Origin: Halomonas sp. SpR8
GTDB lineage: Bacteria > Pseudomonadota > Gammaproteobacteria > Pseudomonadales > Halomonadaceae
NCBI RefSeq assembly: GCF_031010195.1
Contig: NZ_JAUAMC010000004.1
Coordinates: 62,001-126,000, forward strand
Direction: 5' to 3'
DNA: 64,000 bases
Within the stretch, counting starts at the first letter, position 1; each line of letters begins with the position of its first letter. The notes under the pieces are model-generated. The model had not been told where the DNA came from. It worked only from the letters and a program-made list of their open reading frames with translations, and did no database searches. The position numbers and the translations under genes were made by a program. Shown in pieces: positions 26,761-37,147 of the stretch.

Positions 26761-28107
26761 ATGGAAGAGTATGGAGTTTTAAGCCTTATACCCACGCTAG
26801 TGGTTTTAGTCATGGCGATTATTACCAGGCGCACGATTGAGTCCCTGTTGTCTGGGGCGTTGGTAGGCTTATTAATGTTTCAACCTCTCAATGTTATTAC
26901 CCAAGGGTCGGATATACTGCTATCGGTATTGGGTAATGACACGGTGACGTGGATTATTCTGGTATGCGGGCTATTTGGTAGCTTGATTGCCTTGCTGGTA
27001 AAAACGGGCGGCGTGTTAAGTTTTGGTGATGCCGTTACCCGACGCATCCATACCCGTCGACAAAGCTTGTTAGCTACCTGGGGGCTGGGACTAATAATTT
27101 TTGTCGACGACTATCTCAATGCGCTGACCATTAGCGCTTCCATGAAGAAAGTCACTGATCGCTTTAACATATCCCGCGAGAAGTTAGCGTATATCGTTGA
27201 TTCCACCGCTGCGCCAATCTGTATTCTTGTACCCTTTTCCACCTGGGCTGTGTTCTTTGCAGGTTTGCTGGAAGAGAACAATGTCGCTGGTAACGGCATG
27301 GAGCTGTACATCCAAGCCATACCGTTTATGTTTTACGCTTGGATAGCGGCGGCGCTGGTGCCCTTGGTGGCATTGGGCATTATCCCCAACCTTGGCCCGA
27401 TGCGAACAGCTGAGGCCCGTGCTGAAGCTGGCCAGCCGCAACCAGATGGCGTTGACGACAGCGCGCTGGAAATAGAAGACACAGGCAAAAAACGCCCTCA
27501 TCTGCTCAATTTTCTGCTTCCCATTGCGACGCTGATTTTCTTCACCTGGTATTTTGAGATTGATGTGCTGCGCGGCGTGATTGTGGCGCTTGCAGTGACG
27601 CTAGTGCTTATCGCGGTGCAACGGCTGTTAAGCTTTAACGATACGTTTGACACCGCGCTGGATGGTTTCAAAGCCATGATTATGCCACTCGGCACGCTGG
27701 TGGCTGGGTTTGTGCTTAAGGAGGTGAATGACCTACTTGGCTTAACCAACTATGTGATCGAGAGTGTTCAGCCTTTAATGACCGCGGGTATGCTACCGGC
27801 GGTTGTCTTCGTCACCATGGCCTTTCTCGCTTTTGCGACCGCCTCCTTCTGGGGACTGTTTGCCGTGGCGATGCCTATCGTATTACCGCTTGCCAGTAGT
27901 ATGGATGCGCATATGCCGCTCGTTGTGGGGGCTTTAATCTCCGCCAGTGCCTTCGGCAGCCACGCCTGCTTTTACGGTGATTCAACAGTACTTTCTGCCC
28001 AAGGGGCGGGGTGTACGCCAATGGCCCATGCGTTAACGCAACTTCCCTATGTCTTAATAGCCGCTGGCGTGGCCACTGGCTTCTTTATAGTGGTGGGAAA
28101 TATATGA
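26761..28107 (+). CDS. NhaC-family antiporter/permease
   Basis: A 448-aa integral membrane protein of the Na+/H+ antiporter NhaC group, with about 11 predicted helices. Typical blocks: LLVKTGGVLSFGDAV near residue 79, GLIIFVDDYLNALTISASMK near 113-132, KLAYIVDSTAAPICILVPFSTWAVFF near 140-165, and SASAFGSHACFYGDSTVLSA near 400-419. A short cytosolic insert (residues ~212-242) is charged. Its stop overlaps the ATG of aguA (ATGA). NhaC-type proteins exchange ions or ion/solute pairs. In this polyamine cluster an agmatine or putrescine uptake role is more plausible than plain pH homeostasis, but this is inference. Confidence 0.88.
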   Translation: MEEYGVLSLIPTLVVLVMAIITRRTIESLLSGALVGLLMFQPLNVITQGSDILLSVLGNDTVTWIILVCGLFGSLIALLVKTGGVLSFGDAVTRRIHTRRQSLLATWGLGLIIFVDDYLNALTISASMKKVTDRFNISREKLAYIVDSTAAPICILVPFSTWAVFFAGLLEENNVAGNGMELYIQAIPFMFYAWIAAALVPLVALGIIPNLGPMRTAEARAEAGQPQPDGVDDSALEIEDTGKKRPHLLNFLLPIATLIFFTWYFEIDVLRGVIVALAVTLVLIAVQRLLSFNDTFDTALDGFKAMIMPLGTLVAGFVLKEVNDLLGLTNYVIESVQPLMTAGMLPAVVFVTMAFLAFATASFWGLFAVAMPIVLPLASSMDAHMPLVVGALISASAFGSHACFYGDSTVLSAQGAGCTPMAHALTQLPYVLIAAGVATGFFIVVGNI

Positions 28108-29234
28108 AACACGACACTAGCATACCTGCAACTGCCACCGACTCTCTGACGGGCGAGGCAACACCCAAAACGTTGGGCTTTTCGATGCCGGCGGAGTTTG
28201 CCCCCCATGCTGCCTGCTGGATGCTGTGGCCCCAGCGCCCAGATACATGGCGCTATGGCGCAAAACCCGCCCAGCAAGCCTTTGTCGATGTAGCGCTAGC
28301 GATTGCCGAGAGTGAGACGGTCTTTGTGGGTGTCAATGATGAGCAGTATGAAAATGCCCGCAATCAGCTGCCTGCGCATATTCGGGTGGTTGAGCTGTCC
28401 AGCAATGATGCCTGGATGCGCGATGTCGGGCCCACCTTTATAACTCACCCCGATGGGCGGCTCGCCGTGGTGGACTGGGAGTTCAATGCCTGGGGCGGGT
28501 TGAAGGAGGGGCTCTACTTCCCATGGGACAAAGATAAGCGGATTCGCTGTAAAATCAGTGAGATGCTGGGTATTCCGCGCTTCGAAGCCCCACTCGTATT
28601 AGAAGGAGGAGCCATTCATGTGGATGGTGAAGGTACGCTTATCACCACAGAAGAGTGCTTGCTGAATCCTAACCGTAATCCGGAGATGAGCCGCGCCACG
28701 ATCGAACACTGGCTGCAGGAGTATTTAGGCGTCAGTCACATCATCTGGTTACCGCGTGGCTGCTATCTCGACGAGACCGATGGCCACGTGGATAACCTGT
28801 GCTGCTTTATTGCGCCTGGCCATGTGGCGCTAACGTGGTGTGAGGATGAGCAGGATCCCCAGGGCGCTATTTGTCGGGAAGCATTGCGCGTGCTGGAAAA
28901 TGCCACGGATGCTCAAGGCAGGCGGCTCACGATTCATAAACTTCCGCAGCCAGGCCCGCTCCATATTGCCGACGATGAAGCCAGTGGGATTGATCGCCTG
29001 AACAGCTCGCATCCCCGGTTACCTGGGGATCGCATGGCAGGCTCTTACGTCAACTTTTATATTAGTAACTCGGTCATTGTAATGCCCTTGCTGGATCCTC
29101 GTTACGATGAACAGGCTAAAGGCATTCTATCCCGGTTATTTCCCACGAAGAGGGTGATCGGCGTTACGGCAAGGGAAATACTGCTTGGTGGTGGGAATAT
29201 TCACTGCATTACTCAGCAGCAACCACGCGTGTAG
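28104..29234 (+). CDS. aguA: Agmatine deiminase
   Basis: A 376-aa enzyme of the peptidylarginine-deiminase-like (guanidino-modifying) superfamily. It converts agmatine to N-carbamoylputrescine and ammonia in the cytosol. Recognisable features: MPAEFAPHAACWMLWPQRPDTWR near residues 26-48, SNDAWMRDVGPTF near 98, LEGGAIHVDGEGTLITTEECLLN near 163-185, PRGCYLDETDGHVDN with the catalytic His near 222, and the catalytic Cys in LGGGNIHCIT near the C-terminus. The frame opens 31 codons upstream, inside the NhaC gene, but the ATG at 28104 overlaps that gene's stop. No aguB (nitrilase-type N-carbamoylputrescine amidase) is present in the window. Confidence 0.94.
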   Translation: MKHDTSIPATATDSLTGEATPKTLGFSMPAEFAPHAACWMLWPQRPDTWRYGAKPAQQAFVDVALAIAESETVFVGVNDEQYENARNQLPAHIRVVELSSNDAWMRDVGPTFITHPDGRLAVVDWEFNAWGGLKEGLYFPWDKDKRIRCKISEMLGIPRFEAPLVLEGGAIHVDGEGTLITTEECLLNPNRNPEMSRATIEHWLQEYLGVSHIIWLPRGCYLDETDGHVDNLCCFIAPGHVALTWCEDEQDPQGAICREALRVLENATDAQGRRLTIHKLPQPGPLHIADDEASGIDRLNSSHPRLPGDRMAGSYVNFYISNSVIVMPLLDPRYDEQAKGILSRLFPTKRVIGVTAREILLGGGNIHCITQQQPRV

Positions 29235-29250
29235 CGTTTCGCAGGAAAAA

Positions 29251-29281
29251 CGCCCTGTTCAGTCACAGGCTGAACAGGGCG
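29251..29281. terminator. Bidirectional terminator between aguA and the old yellow enzyme gene
   Basis: CGCCCTGTTCAG and CTGAACAGGGCG form a perfect 12-bp stem with a 7-nt loop. On the minus strand it is followed by a run of five T, a typical Rho-independent terminator for the old yellow enzyme gene. It also ends the convergent aguA operon, though the forward side lacks a T-tract. Confidence 0.85.
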
Positions 29282-29301
29282 CGGGGGGTTATATTTGGCT
29301 A

Positions 29302-30420
29302 TTACTGGATGCGGTCATAGCCATTATCCATAAACGGATAATCGGTGTAGCCCTTCTCATCGCCGCCGTAGAAGGTTTCATGGCTGGGCTCGGTGAGCGG
29401 TGCGCTAACGCGGAAGCGTTCCGGTAAATCAGGATTGGCAATATAGGGGCGTCCGAAAGCAACCGCATCCGCAGTGTTTTCACTAATGCGGGCTTCAGCG
29501 CGCTCGGCATCGTAATTACCGCAGTAGATCAGGCTGCCGCTAAAACGCTTGCGCATCTGCTCGCGGAAACCGTCAGGGAAGGTGATATCACCACCGGCCC
29601 AGTTGGGTTCGTTAAGATGCAGATAGGCAAGGCCGCGCTTTGACAACTGCTCGGCCATGTAGAACGCCATCGCTTCTGGCTCATCGTCGATCAGGCCAAA
29701 CAGTTCGATAAACGGCGTCATGCGAATGCCGACCCGGTCAGCGCCATAAATTTCAATCACTGCGTCGACCACTTCCAGCGGGAAGCGGGCGCGGTTTTCT
29801 AATGAACCGCCGTACTGGTCGGTACGCTGGTTGGTGCCGGTGGCCAGGAACTGGTTCAGCAGGTAAGCGTTAGCGGCGTGGACTTCGACCATATCGAAAC
29901 CGGCCCGCTTGGCGCGCACAGCCGCCTGGCGGTAGTCGTCTACGATGCCGGGAATCTCATCGGTTTCCAGCGCTCGTGGTGTGCTGGTAGGGTGCTGGCC
30001 TGCGGTGCCATCTTCAAACTCGACGAAACACTGGGCGCCTTCACCTTTCAGCGCACTCGGCGCAACGGGCTGTTGACCATCAGGTTGAACCATTTCATGG
30101 GAAACACGCCCAACGTGCCACAGCTGCAGCGCAATGCGGCCACCCTTAGCGTGTACCGCGTCCACCACGCCTTTCCAGCCAGCTTCCTGCTCATCTGTCC
30201 AAATGCCAGGCGTATACACATAGCCACGGGCAGTGGGGGAGATGTTAGTGGCTTCGCTAATAATCAGCCCCGCACCCGCACGCTGGCCGTAATAAGCTTC
30301 CTGCATCTTGCCCGGTACGCTATCTGGCGTACGCGAACGAGTCAGCGGCGCCATGATCACCCGGTTAGGAATCGATAGGCTACCCATCTGGGTGGGAGTA
30401 AACAGTGTTTCGAAAGCCAT
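29302..30420 (-). CDS. nemA: Old yellow enzyme family ene-reductase (NemA-like)
   Basis: A 372-aa FMN flavoprotein of the old yellow enzyme family, predicted to reduce activated C=C bonds, nitroesters or N-ethylmaleimide with NADPH. Motifs: PNRVIMAPLTRSRTP near residues 18-32, LQLWHVGRVSH near 98, the substrate-binding pair in EVHAANAYLLNQFL (HxxN) near 180, and GSLENRARFPLEVVDAVI near 201-218. The C-terminal FMN-phosphate block is AFGRPYIANPDLPERF near 321. AGGAG lies 8 nt before the ATG. It stands alone with a palindromic promoter element upstream and a strong terminator downstream. Confidence 0.93.
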   Translation of the reverse strand: MAFETLFTPTQMGSLSIPNRVIMAPLTRSRTPDSVPGKMQEAYYGQRAGAGLIISEATNISPTARGYVYTPGIWTDEQEAGWKGVVDAVHAKGGRIALQLWHVGRVSHEMVQPDGQQPVAPSALKGEGAQCFVEFEDGTAGQHPTSTPRALETDEIPGIVDDYRQAAVRAKRAGFDMVEVHAANAYLLNQFLATGTNQRTDQYGGSLENRARFPLEVVDAVIEIYGADRVGIRMTPFIELFGLIDDEPEAMAFYMAEQLSKRGLAYLHLNEPNWAGGDITFPDGFREQMRKRFSGSLIYCGNYDAERAEARISENTADAVAFGRPYIANPDLPERFRVSAPLTEPSHETFYGGDEKGYTDYPFMDNGYDRIQ

Positions 30421-30452
30421 CAACTAAGCTCCTTTTGAATGCTTCGATGAAA

Positions 30453-30482
30453 TAGTAAATGCTAGAATAGACCAGTTTACTA
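30453..30482. promoter_or_regulatory. Palindromic element upstream of the old yellow enzyme gene
   Basis: TAGTAAA (30453-30459) and TTTACTA (30476-30482) are perfect 7-bp inverted arms around 16 bp. The right part read on the minus strand, TAAACTGGTCTA, also resembles the TAGAC-N2-GTCTA box of NemR-type repressors with partial symmetry. No TetR gene is adjacent, so the regulator, if any, is elsewhere. Confidence 0.45.
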
Positions 30483-30497
30483 TTAAGTGCCAGTTAG

Positions 30498-31185
30498 GAA
30501 GAGGGCGTAACAAAACACGCTGATCGTCCCCAGGCCGAGCGCTTCTGGAATTTTCCGCTGGTCGTCATTGAAGAAGCGGTGGTGAATGCGGTGTATAACC
30601 GTTCTTATGAAATTCGTGAGCCCATTGAGATCCGTATTGATGGTCAGGAACTTGTGGTGCTTAGCTTCCCAGGGCCAGACCGCTCTATTCGCTTGCAAGA
30701 CCTGCAGGCAGGTAAAGCAGTCAGCCGCCGCTATCGAAACCGGCGTATCGGCGAGTTTTTAAAAGAGCTGGATTTAACCGAAGGCCGTTCAACGGGCGTG
30801 CCAAAAATTCTTCGAGTGATGAAGGGGAACGGTTCTCCAGAACCGGTGTTCGAAACCGACGATGAACGCAGTTACTTTTTAATTCGCTTACCCGTTCATA
30901 GAGGGTTTTTGGTTGATAAGGACATAGCCCCTGTAGCAACTAAGCAAGTAACCGAACAAGTAATACGGTTATTGCAAGCTCTGCTTGAAGAGCCAATGAG
31001 CACTAAAGCACTTCTTGAGGCGTTATCACTCACGCATCGCCCGACGTTATATACAAAATTATTTACAACCGGCACTGGCATTGATTGAAATGACACAATC
31101 TGGCTCGCCGCGTAGCCCAACCCAAAAATATCGATTAACAGGCCTAGGTAAGCAAGTGCTTGCCACTAAGAATACACATCAATAA
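30498..31185 (+). pseudogene. Remnant of an AlbA_2/HATPase_c_4-type transcriptional regulator
   Basis: Only the second half of the gene is left. The open frame begins right after a TAG at 30495 with EEGVTKHADRPQAERFWNFP, and continues with EEAVVNAVYNRSYEIREP, LVVLSFPGPDRSIR and RRIGEFLKELDLTEGRSTG. These belong to the ATP-binding domain found in RecG-like regulators. The C-terminal winged-helix part is cut by a frameshift in an A-run near 31057-31061. The next frame restores NYLQPALALIEMTQSG and QKYRLTGLGKQVLATKNTHQ and ends at 31185. The loss of the N-terminus plus the frameshift makes it a pseudogene. Confidence 0.8.
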
Positions 31186-31285
31186 ACCCTAACCTTTCCA
31201 AGGTCTGGAGCGTCGCTACTTGCCTGCTACCATGCTAGTGCTCCTCACTAGATATCTGCTGGACTAGTGATGCCCCAATGCTCGG

Positions 31286-31660
31286 TCAGTGCCACTTCAT
31301 CCACGGCCAACGGCGTTTGGCAGGAGTATCGATCTGCTGGAGCGCGCTAGAGAGCGGCAACATAATGGCCCCCAGTTGACGATGGCAGACGGCGCTACTG
31401 AGTACACCTGGGCACTGTTTGAGTAGCAGCTCGCACTGCTGGGAGGCGATATAAAGCTGTTCGATAACAGGTGGGGCGAACAGCGGTTTGGCTTGTTGGC
31501 AGCAGCGAGTGAGTTCCCGCGATAGCATTGAAAGCATGCTGGTATCGAGCCAGCAGGGCAGCGGGTCTTCCAAGCGGCCAGCAATAGAGTGCTGTACCGC
31601 TTCAAAAGAGGTGCGCAAAAATATGACTGTTTGGCGAAGTTGCCGCTGCTCGCTCGTCAT
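31286..31660 (-). CDS. Hypothetical protein
   Basis: I do not recognise this 124-aa protein. It is rich in Leu, Gln and Cys (six Cys, none in a clear CxxC pair) and looks mainly helical. It has no signal peptide or membrane segment, and the C-terminus is basic and Trp-rich (KRRWPWMKWH). The steady Leu spacing favours real coding over a chance ORF. It is isolated between a pseudogene and the M24 peptidase-like gene, with no operon partner. Confidence 0.5.
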   Translation of the reverse strand: MTSEQRQLRQTVIFLRTSFEAVQHSIAGRLEDPLPCWLDTSMLSMLSRELTRCCQQAKPLFAPPVIEQLYIASQQCELLLKQCPGVLSSAVCHRQLGAIMLPLSSALQQIDTPAKRRWPWMKWH

Positions 31661-31837
31661 CCCACTGCCCCCTCACGCTGATTACATCTGGTGGGCATAA
31701 GCCCGATCCGTTACTTAATGAAAAGATAGTGTTTCTCATTTGCATCTATGCTGACGATAGCGCTACTTCACGAATCTGTCAATGCGAGGCCTGTCAATGC
31801 AAGGACTTGTCAATGCTGTGGCTATCAGGGCAGTAGG

Positions 31838-33025
31838 CTATGAGCGCGCCTCAAACAGCTGCCAGTCGTTGTTGGTGAGTGGTTTGGCTCCTTGTTTGGT
31901 CACTACCACGGTATCGCTTATCCCCACGCCCCACTCCCCGGGCACACGCAGGCATAGCGGCAGGTGAAAAACCATATTGGTTTCAAACGTGCGGTTCTGG
32001 CCTTTGGCGATAAAGCCGGTGCCCTCCACCCAGCTAGGTGGAAACTGCGCGCCCACAGCGTAGCCAAATACACCGGAAAAGAAATACTGGTCGCGCTGAG
32101 GGGCGAGCAGGGCGTCGGCAGCCTTGGCGGCGTCATCAAAGGTGTTGCCTGGCCGCATGGCGCTGCACAGTGTTTCAAAAATTGAGCGGCATAGATCCCG
32201 GGTGGCAGAGAGAGCCGGGCTTGGCACGCCTGTCACCGCGGTGCGCATCATGGGGGCTGTGTAACGTTGATAAGCGGCGCCAAACTCCAAGAAGACCGGC
32301 TCATTGGCTTGGATGACACGCCGTTTATGGTTGACGTGAATCACGCCGATGCGGTGGCCGCTGGTCACAATGGGCTGCAGGCTCATAAACTCGCTGCCAT
32401 TTTCGAGCAGCGCTTTGGCGCCCGCAGCGGCAATATCGTTATCGGTCATGCCGGGGCGAATGCTCTGTATGGCGATCTCTAAACCTAGGGCGGTGATTCG
32501 CGCGCTCTCTTGCAGCACCTCAAGTTCAGCGGGGCTTTTTACAATTCTAATCGCATCGACTAATACGCCTGCTTCGCAAAAGCGCTCACGGCCGATGGTC
32601 TGCAGCAGTGCATCAATCACGCCAAAGCGCAGCCCCGCACTCCAGCCATCGATGCCGATTTTTTGGCAGTGGGTCAGCAGATCCGCCAATGGCGCGATGA
32701 TTTCGTCGAGGTTTTCCCAGCGGTAGCCAATAATCTCATCAACCTGAGCGGTGACCACTGCTGCGCCGGTTTCAATTGAAGCGACCTGCAGCACTAACCG
32801 CTCCTGTGTGCAAACCAGGCAGGCGTGGACCGAGACTTCAAAGGTGTGATAGCCGGTGAGGTAATTAATGTCGGCGGGATCGGTAAGCAGTAGTGCATCT
32901 AAACCATGTGCGGTCATTGCCTGACGGATCTTACCCAGGCGTGCCTGATATTCGGCAGCGGGAAAGGGCAGTTCACTCTGGGCGAGCGTTTCCGCAAGGG
33001 CTTCGCGGTAGTGTTGATAATCCAT
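31838..33025 (-). CDS. M24-fold hydrolase, ectoine hydrolase (DoeA)-like
   Basis: A 395-aa protein of the M24 pita-bread family (Xaa-Pro peptidase/creatinase). The N-terminal creatinase-like domain (LLLTDPADINYLTGYHTFEV near residue 46) is followed by the C-terminal pita-bread domain. The usual metal ligands are not conserved: the Asp-Asp segment reads FLEFGAAYQRYTAPMMRT and the His-Glu segment reads YAVGAQFPPSW. Loss of these ligands is also seen in creatinase and, as I recall, in DoeA-type hydrolases, so an amide or amidine hydrolase role is more likely than metallopeptidase. GGAGG precedes the ATG at 33025. No doeBCD or ectoine transporter is nearby, so a function in ectoine use is tentative. 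Confidence 0.8.
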   Translation of the reverse strand: MDYQHYREALAETLAQSELPFPAAEYQARLGKIRQAMTAHGLDALLLTDPADINYLTGYHTFEVSVHACLVCTQERLVLQVASIETGAAVVTAQVDEIIGYRWENLDEIIAPLADLLTHCQKIGIDGWSAGLRFGVIDALLQTIGRERFCEAGVLVDAIRIVKSPAELEVLQESARITALGLEIAIQSIRPGMTDNDIAAAGAKALLENGSEFMSLQPIVTSGHRIGVIHVNHKRRVIQANEPVFLEFGAAYQRYTAPMMRTAVTGVPSPALSATRDLCRSIFETLCSAMRPGNTFDDAAKAADALLAPQRDQYFFSGVFGYAVGAQFPPSWVEGTGFIAKGQNRTFETNMVFHLPLCLRVPGEWGVGISDTVVVTKQGAKPLTNNDWQLFEARS

Positions 33026-33167
33026 AGAGACCTCCATCAATCGATAAGGTCAGTATAGGCCTCTATTGGAAGATCACTTTTATAGCCCTCAACGCGAAAG
33101 CCCTAATGTCGATATGCTTCAGCCCACTCTCTGGTGAGGGTAGGCTTTTGCTAAACGTGAGTGCGGC

Positions 33168-34727
<1,560 letters not shown>

Positions 34728-35456
34728 TTAGTAGACGTAAGCCAAAAGTGCAGCCAGAACGCTACCGATGACAGGGCCGAGTATCGGAATCCAGGCATAG
34801 CGCCAGTCGCTAGGGCCCTTGTTTTTGATCGGCAGGACAGCGTGAGCGATGCGCGGGCCAAGATCACGCGCCGGATTGATGGCGTAACCTGTCGTGCCAC
34901 CCAGCGAAGCCCCGATCGAGACGACCAATAGTGCGACTGCCAATGGCCCGAGGCCGGAAGGCGTGTTACCGAACATGATGATCACGAAGATCAATACGAA
35001 TGTGCCGATGATCTCGCTGATCAGATTCCAACCATAGGATCGAATGGTTGGCGCCGTGGAGAAAGTGGCAAGTTTGATCGCGCCATCCTCGGTGTCATCG
35101 TACTGTTTCTTGTAGGCAAGATAGCAAGCGAGCGCGCCTAGGAAACCACCGATGAACTCGGCCACAAAGTAGGCCAAGGTCGTGGCGATATTGATCGGGA
35201 TACCGCTGGCATACTCCTCGGCTGGCCCGATAAGCAGCGCCAGCGTCACGGCCGGGTTGAGATGCGCCCCGGTATCGTAGGCAACGTACACACCGCAGAA
35301 CACGGCAAGCCCCCAGCCGAAGAAAATCACGATGCCATCGCTGCCGTTACCGTTTGTTTTGTTCAGCAGGACGTTGGCTACCACGCCGCAACCCAGCAGC
35401 GTTAGGAACGCTGTACCCGCAGTTTCATGGAGCAGTATCGTTCCTAAAATATTCAT
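34728..35456 (-). CDS. glpF: Glycerol uptake facilitator (aquaglyceroporin)
   Basis: A 242-aa MIP-family channel with six predicted helices. It has the two NPA half-helix motifs, AHLNPAVTLALL near residue 65 and AINPARDLGPRIAH near 196, the second followed by Asp as in glycerol-conducting members. It lets glycerol diffuse into the cell, where GlpK traps it. It lies 51 nt upstream of glpK and 170 nt downstream of glpD. Confidence 0.95.
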   Translation of the reverse strand: MNILGTILLHETAGTAFLTLLGCGVVANVLLNKTNGNGSDGIVIFFGWGLAVFCGVYVAYDTGAHLNPAVTLALLIGPAEEYASGIPINIATTLAYFVAEFIGGFLGALACYLAYKKQYDDTEDGAIKLATFSTAPTIRSYGWNLISEIIGTFVLIFVIIMFGNTPSGLGPLAVALLVVSIGASLGGTTGYAINPARDLGPRIAHAVLPIKNKGPSDWRYAWIPILGPVIGSVLAALLAYVY

Positions 35457-35626
35457 GAGGCCCCGCCGCTGTAATGACGATAGCGGTCGGATAAGCCAGG
35501 ATGCACAGGCTCGGCAGTGCCGATGGAGGTGAGGGCAGTGAGCTGGCCAGTCATGATTTCATCCTTCTTGTTGCGCCATTCACATCCATGGCAGTTGAAT
35601 TCGTTGCTTCGTCTCTAGATTCGTCT

Positions 35627-37147
35627 CTAAGCTGCTGGGATGGCTTTGGTCGGCTCTGCGAAAAAGCGGTCGAGGTAATCGGCAAGCCTGGATTGTTCGC
35701 TGTCATTGAGGCGTAGCCCGAGTTTGGAACGCCGCCAAAGAATGTCCTCGACGGTGCGCGCCCATTCGTGGGCGCACAGATAATCGACTTCGGCGGCGTA
35801 CAGATCGGCGCCAAAGTGCTCCCCCAGATCGATCAGACTTTTGGCGTCAGCGACGATGTTGCGCACCCGGGTGCCGTAGTTGAAAACCATACGATTGGTC
35901 ATACCCAGTGGAAGGAAGGGATGACTGGCCTGTAGCGACTTGAATAAATGCTGCGGTTTCGCCTCTTCGCCGCCGGGGAGTGGATGGCCGTTACCGGTCC
36001 AGGCTTTTTTCTGGTTGCCAAGTTCGGGTGCCAGTTGATCGACGGCGTCTTCAGCCAGGCGTCGATAGGTCGTCAGCTTACCGCCAAAGATGTTAAGCAG
36101 TGGGGCACCGCCGGAGGTATCGAGCTGGATACGGTAGTCGCGGGTGATCTCGCTGGCATTATCCTCATGGTCATCGAGGAGAGGGCGCACGCCAGAGTAG
36201 CTCCAGATGACGTCGTCTGGAGCGATAGGCTGTTGGAAATAGCGATTAACCGATGCACATAGATAATCGATCTCGTCCTTATCGATGGCAACCTTGTTGG
36301 GAGCACCATGGTGCTCAACGTCGGTCGTGCCGATAAGCGTGAAATCCCCCTCGTAGGGAATGGCGAATACGATGCGGCCATCGGGTTGCTGGAAGATATA
36401 GGCGTCGTCGTGGTCGAACAGCTTGTTCACCACGATATGGCTGCCCTTTATCAAGCGCAGCGAGTGCGAGTGATCCAACGCAGCGACCCCATCGAGGAAG
36501 TTTACGGCCCAAGGCCCAGCTGCATTGACCAGCCCACGGGCGGTGACCTGGATCGTTTCACCTTCGTTGGTGCGCAAGGTGACGGTCCATCCTTCGGTGC
36601 TGCGCACCGCCTTTTCGGCACGCGTGCGCGTCATGATGTGTGCGCCACGGCTGGCTGCATCCATGCAGTTGAGCACTACCAGACGGGCATCTTGTACCCA
36701 GGCGTCCGAATAGACGAAGCCCTTCGTGAGTTCCGGCTGCAGTGGCGTCCCGGCCGGATGATCGGCGAACTTAACACCGTGCGAGCCTTCGAGCGTCTGT
36801 CGTCCACCCAGGTGGTCGTACATAAAAAGCCCGGTTCTGATCATCCAGGCCGGGCGTAGATGTTTCTGATGAGGCAGGATGAAACGCATCGGCCAGATGA
36901 TGTGCGGCGCAGCCTTGAGCAGTATTTCACGCTCGGAAAGGGCCTTGGCCACGAGCTTGAATTCGTACTGCTCGAGATAACGCAGTCCACCGTGGATTAG
37001 CTTGGTCGAAGCCGACGAGGTGTGACTGGCGAGATCATCAGCTTCGACCATCAGCACCGAAAGCCCGCGCCCTGCCGCATCCCGCGCGATGCCAGCGCCG
37101 TTAATGCCGCCGCCGATAACGATCAGATCGTAGGTTTCATTGTGCAT
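35627..37147 (-). CDS. glpD: Aerobic glycerol-3-phosphate dehydrogenase
   Basis: A 506-aa FAD enzyme that oxidises sn-glycerol 3-phosphate to dihydroxyacetone phosphate and gives electrons to the quinone pool at the inner membrane. It starts with the FAD fingerprint DLIVIGGGINGAGIARDAAG (residues 7-26), followed by SSASTKLIHGGLRYLE near 43-58, both diagnostic for GlpD. The GTTDVEHHG and SYSGVRPLLDD blocks and a C-terminal cap domain (HEWARTVEDILWRRSKLGL) complete it. The start codon overlaps a GlpR-like operator half, which points to repression at the first gene of the glp operon. Confidence 0.96.
   Translation of the reverse strand: MHNETYDLIVIGGGINGAGIARDAAGRGLSVLMVEADDLASHTSSASTKLIHGGLRYLEQYEFKLVAKALSEREILLKAAPHIIWPMRFILPHQKHLRPAWMIRTGLFMYDHLGGRQTLEGSHGVKFADHPAGTPLQPELTKGFVYSDAWVQDARLVVLNCMDAASRGAHIMTRTRAEKAVRSTEGWTVTLRTNEGETIQVTARGLVNAAGPWAVNFLDGVAALDHSHSLRLIKGSHIVVNKLFDHDDAYIFQQPDGRIVFAIPYEGDFTLIGTTDVEHHGAPNKVAIDKDEIDYLCASVNRYFQQPIAPDDVIWSYSGVRPLLDDHEDNASEITRDYRIQLDTSGGAPLLNIFGGKLTTYRRLAEDAVDQLAPELGNQKKAWTGNGHPLPGGEEAKPQHLFKSLQASHPFLPLGMTNRMVFNYGTRVRNIVADAKSLIDLGEHFGADLYAAEVDYLCAHEWARTVEDILWRRSKLGLRLNDSEQSRLADYLDRFFAEPTKAIPAA

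Noticed and set aside
29302..31085. Reading the 169-aa frame at 30579 as an intact gene
   Set aside because: The homologous sequence starts before its first ATG and continues in another frame after its stop, so it is a pseudogene.
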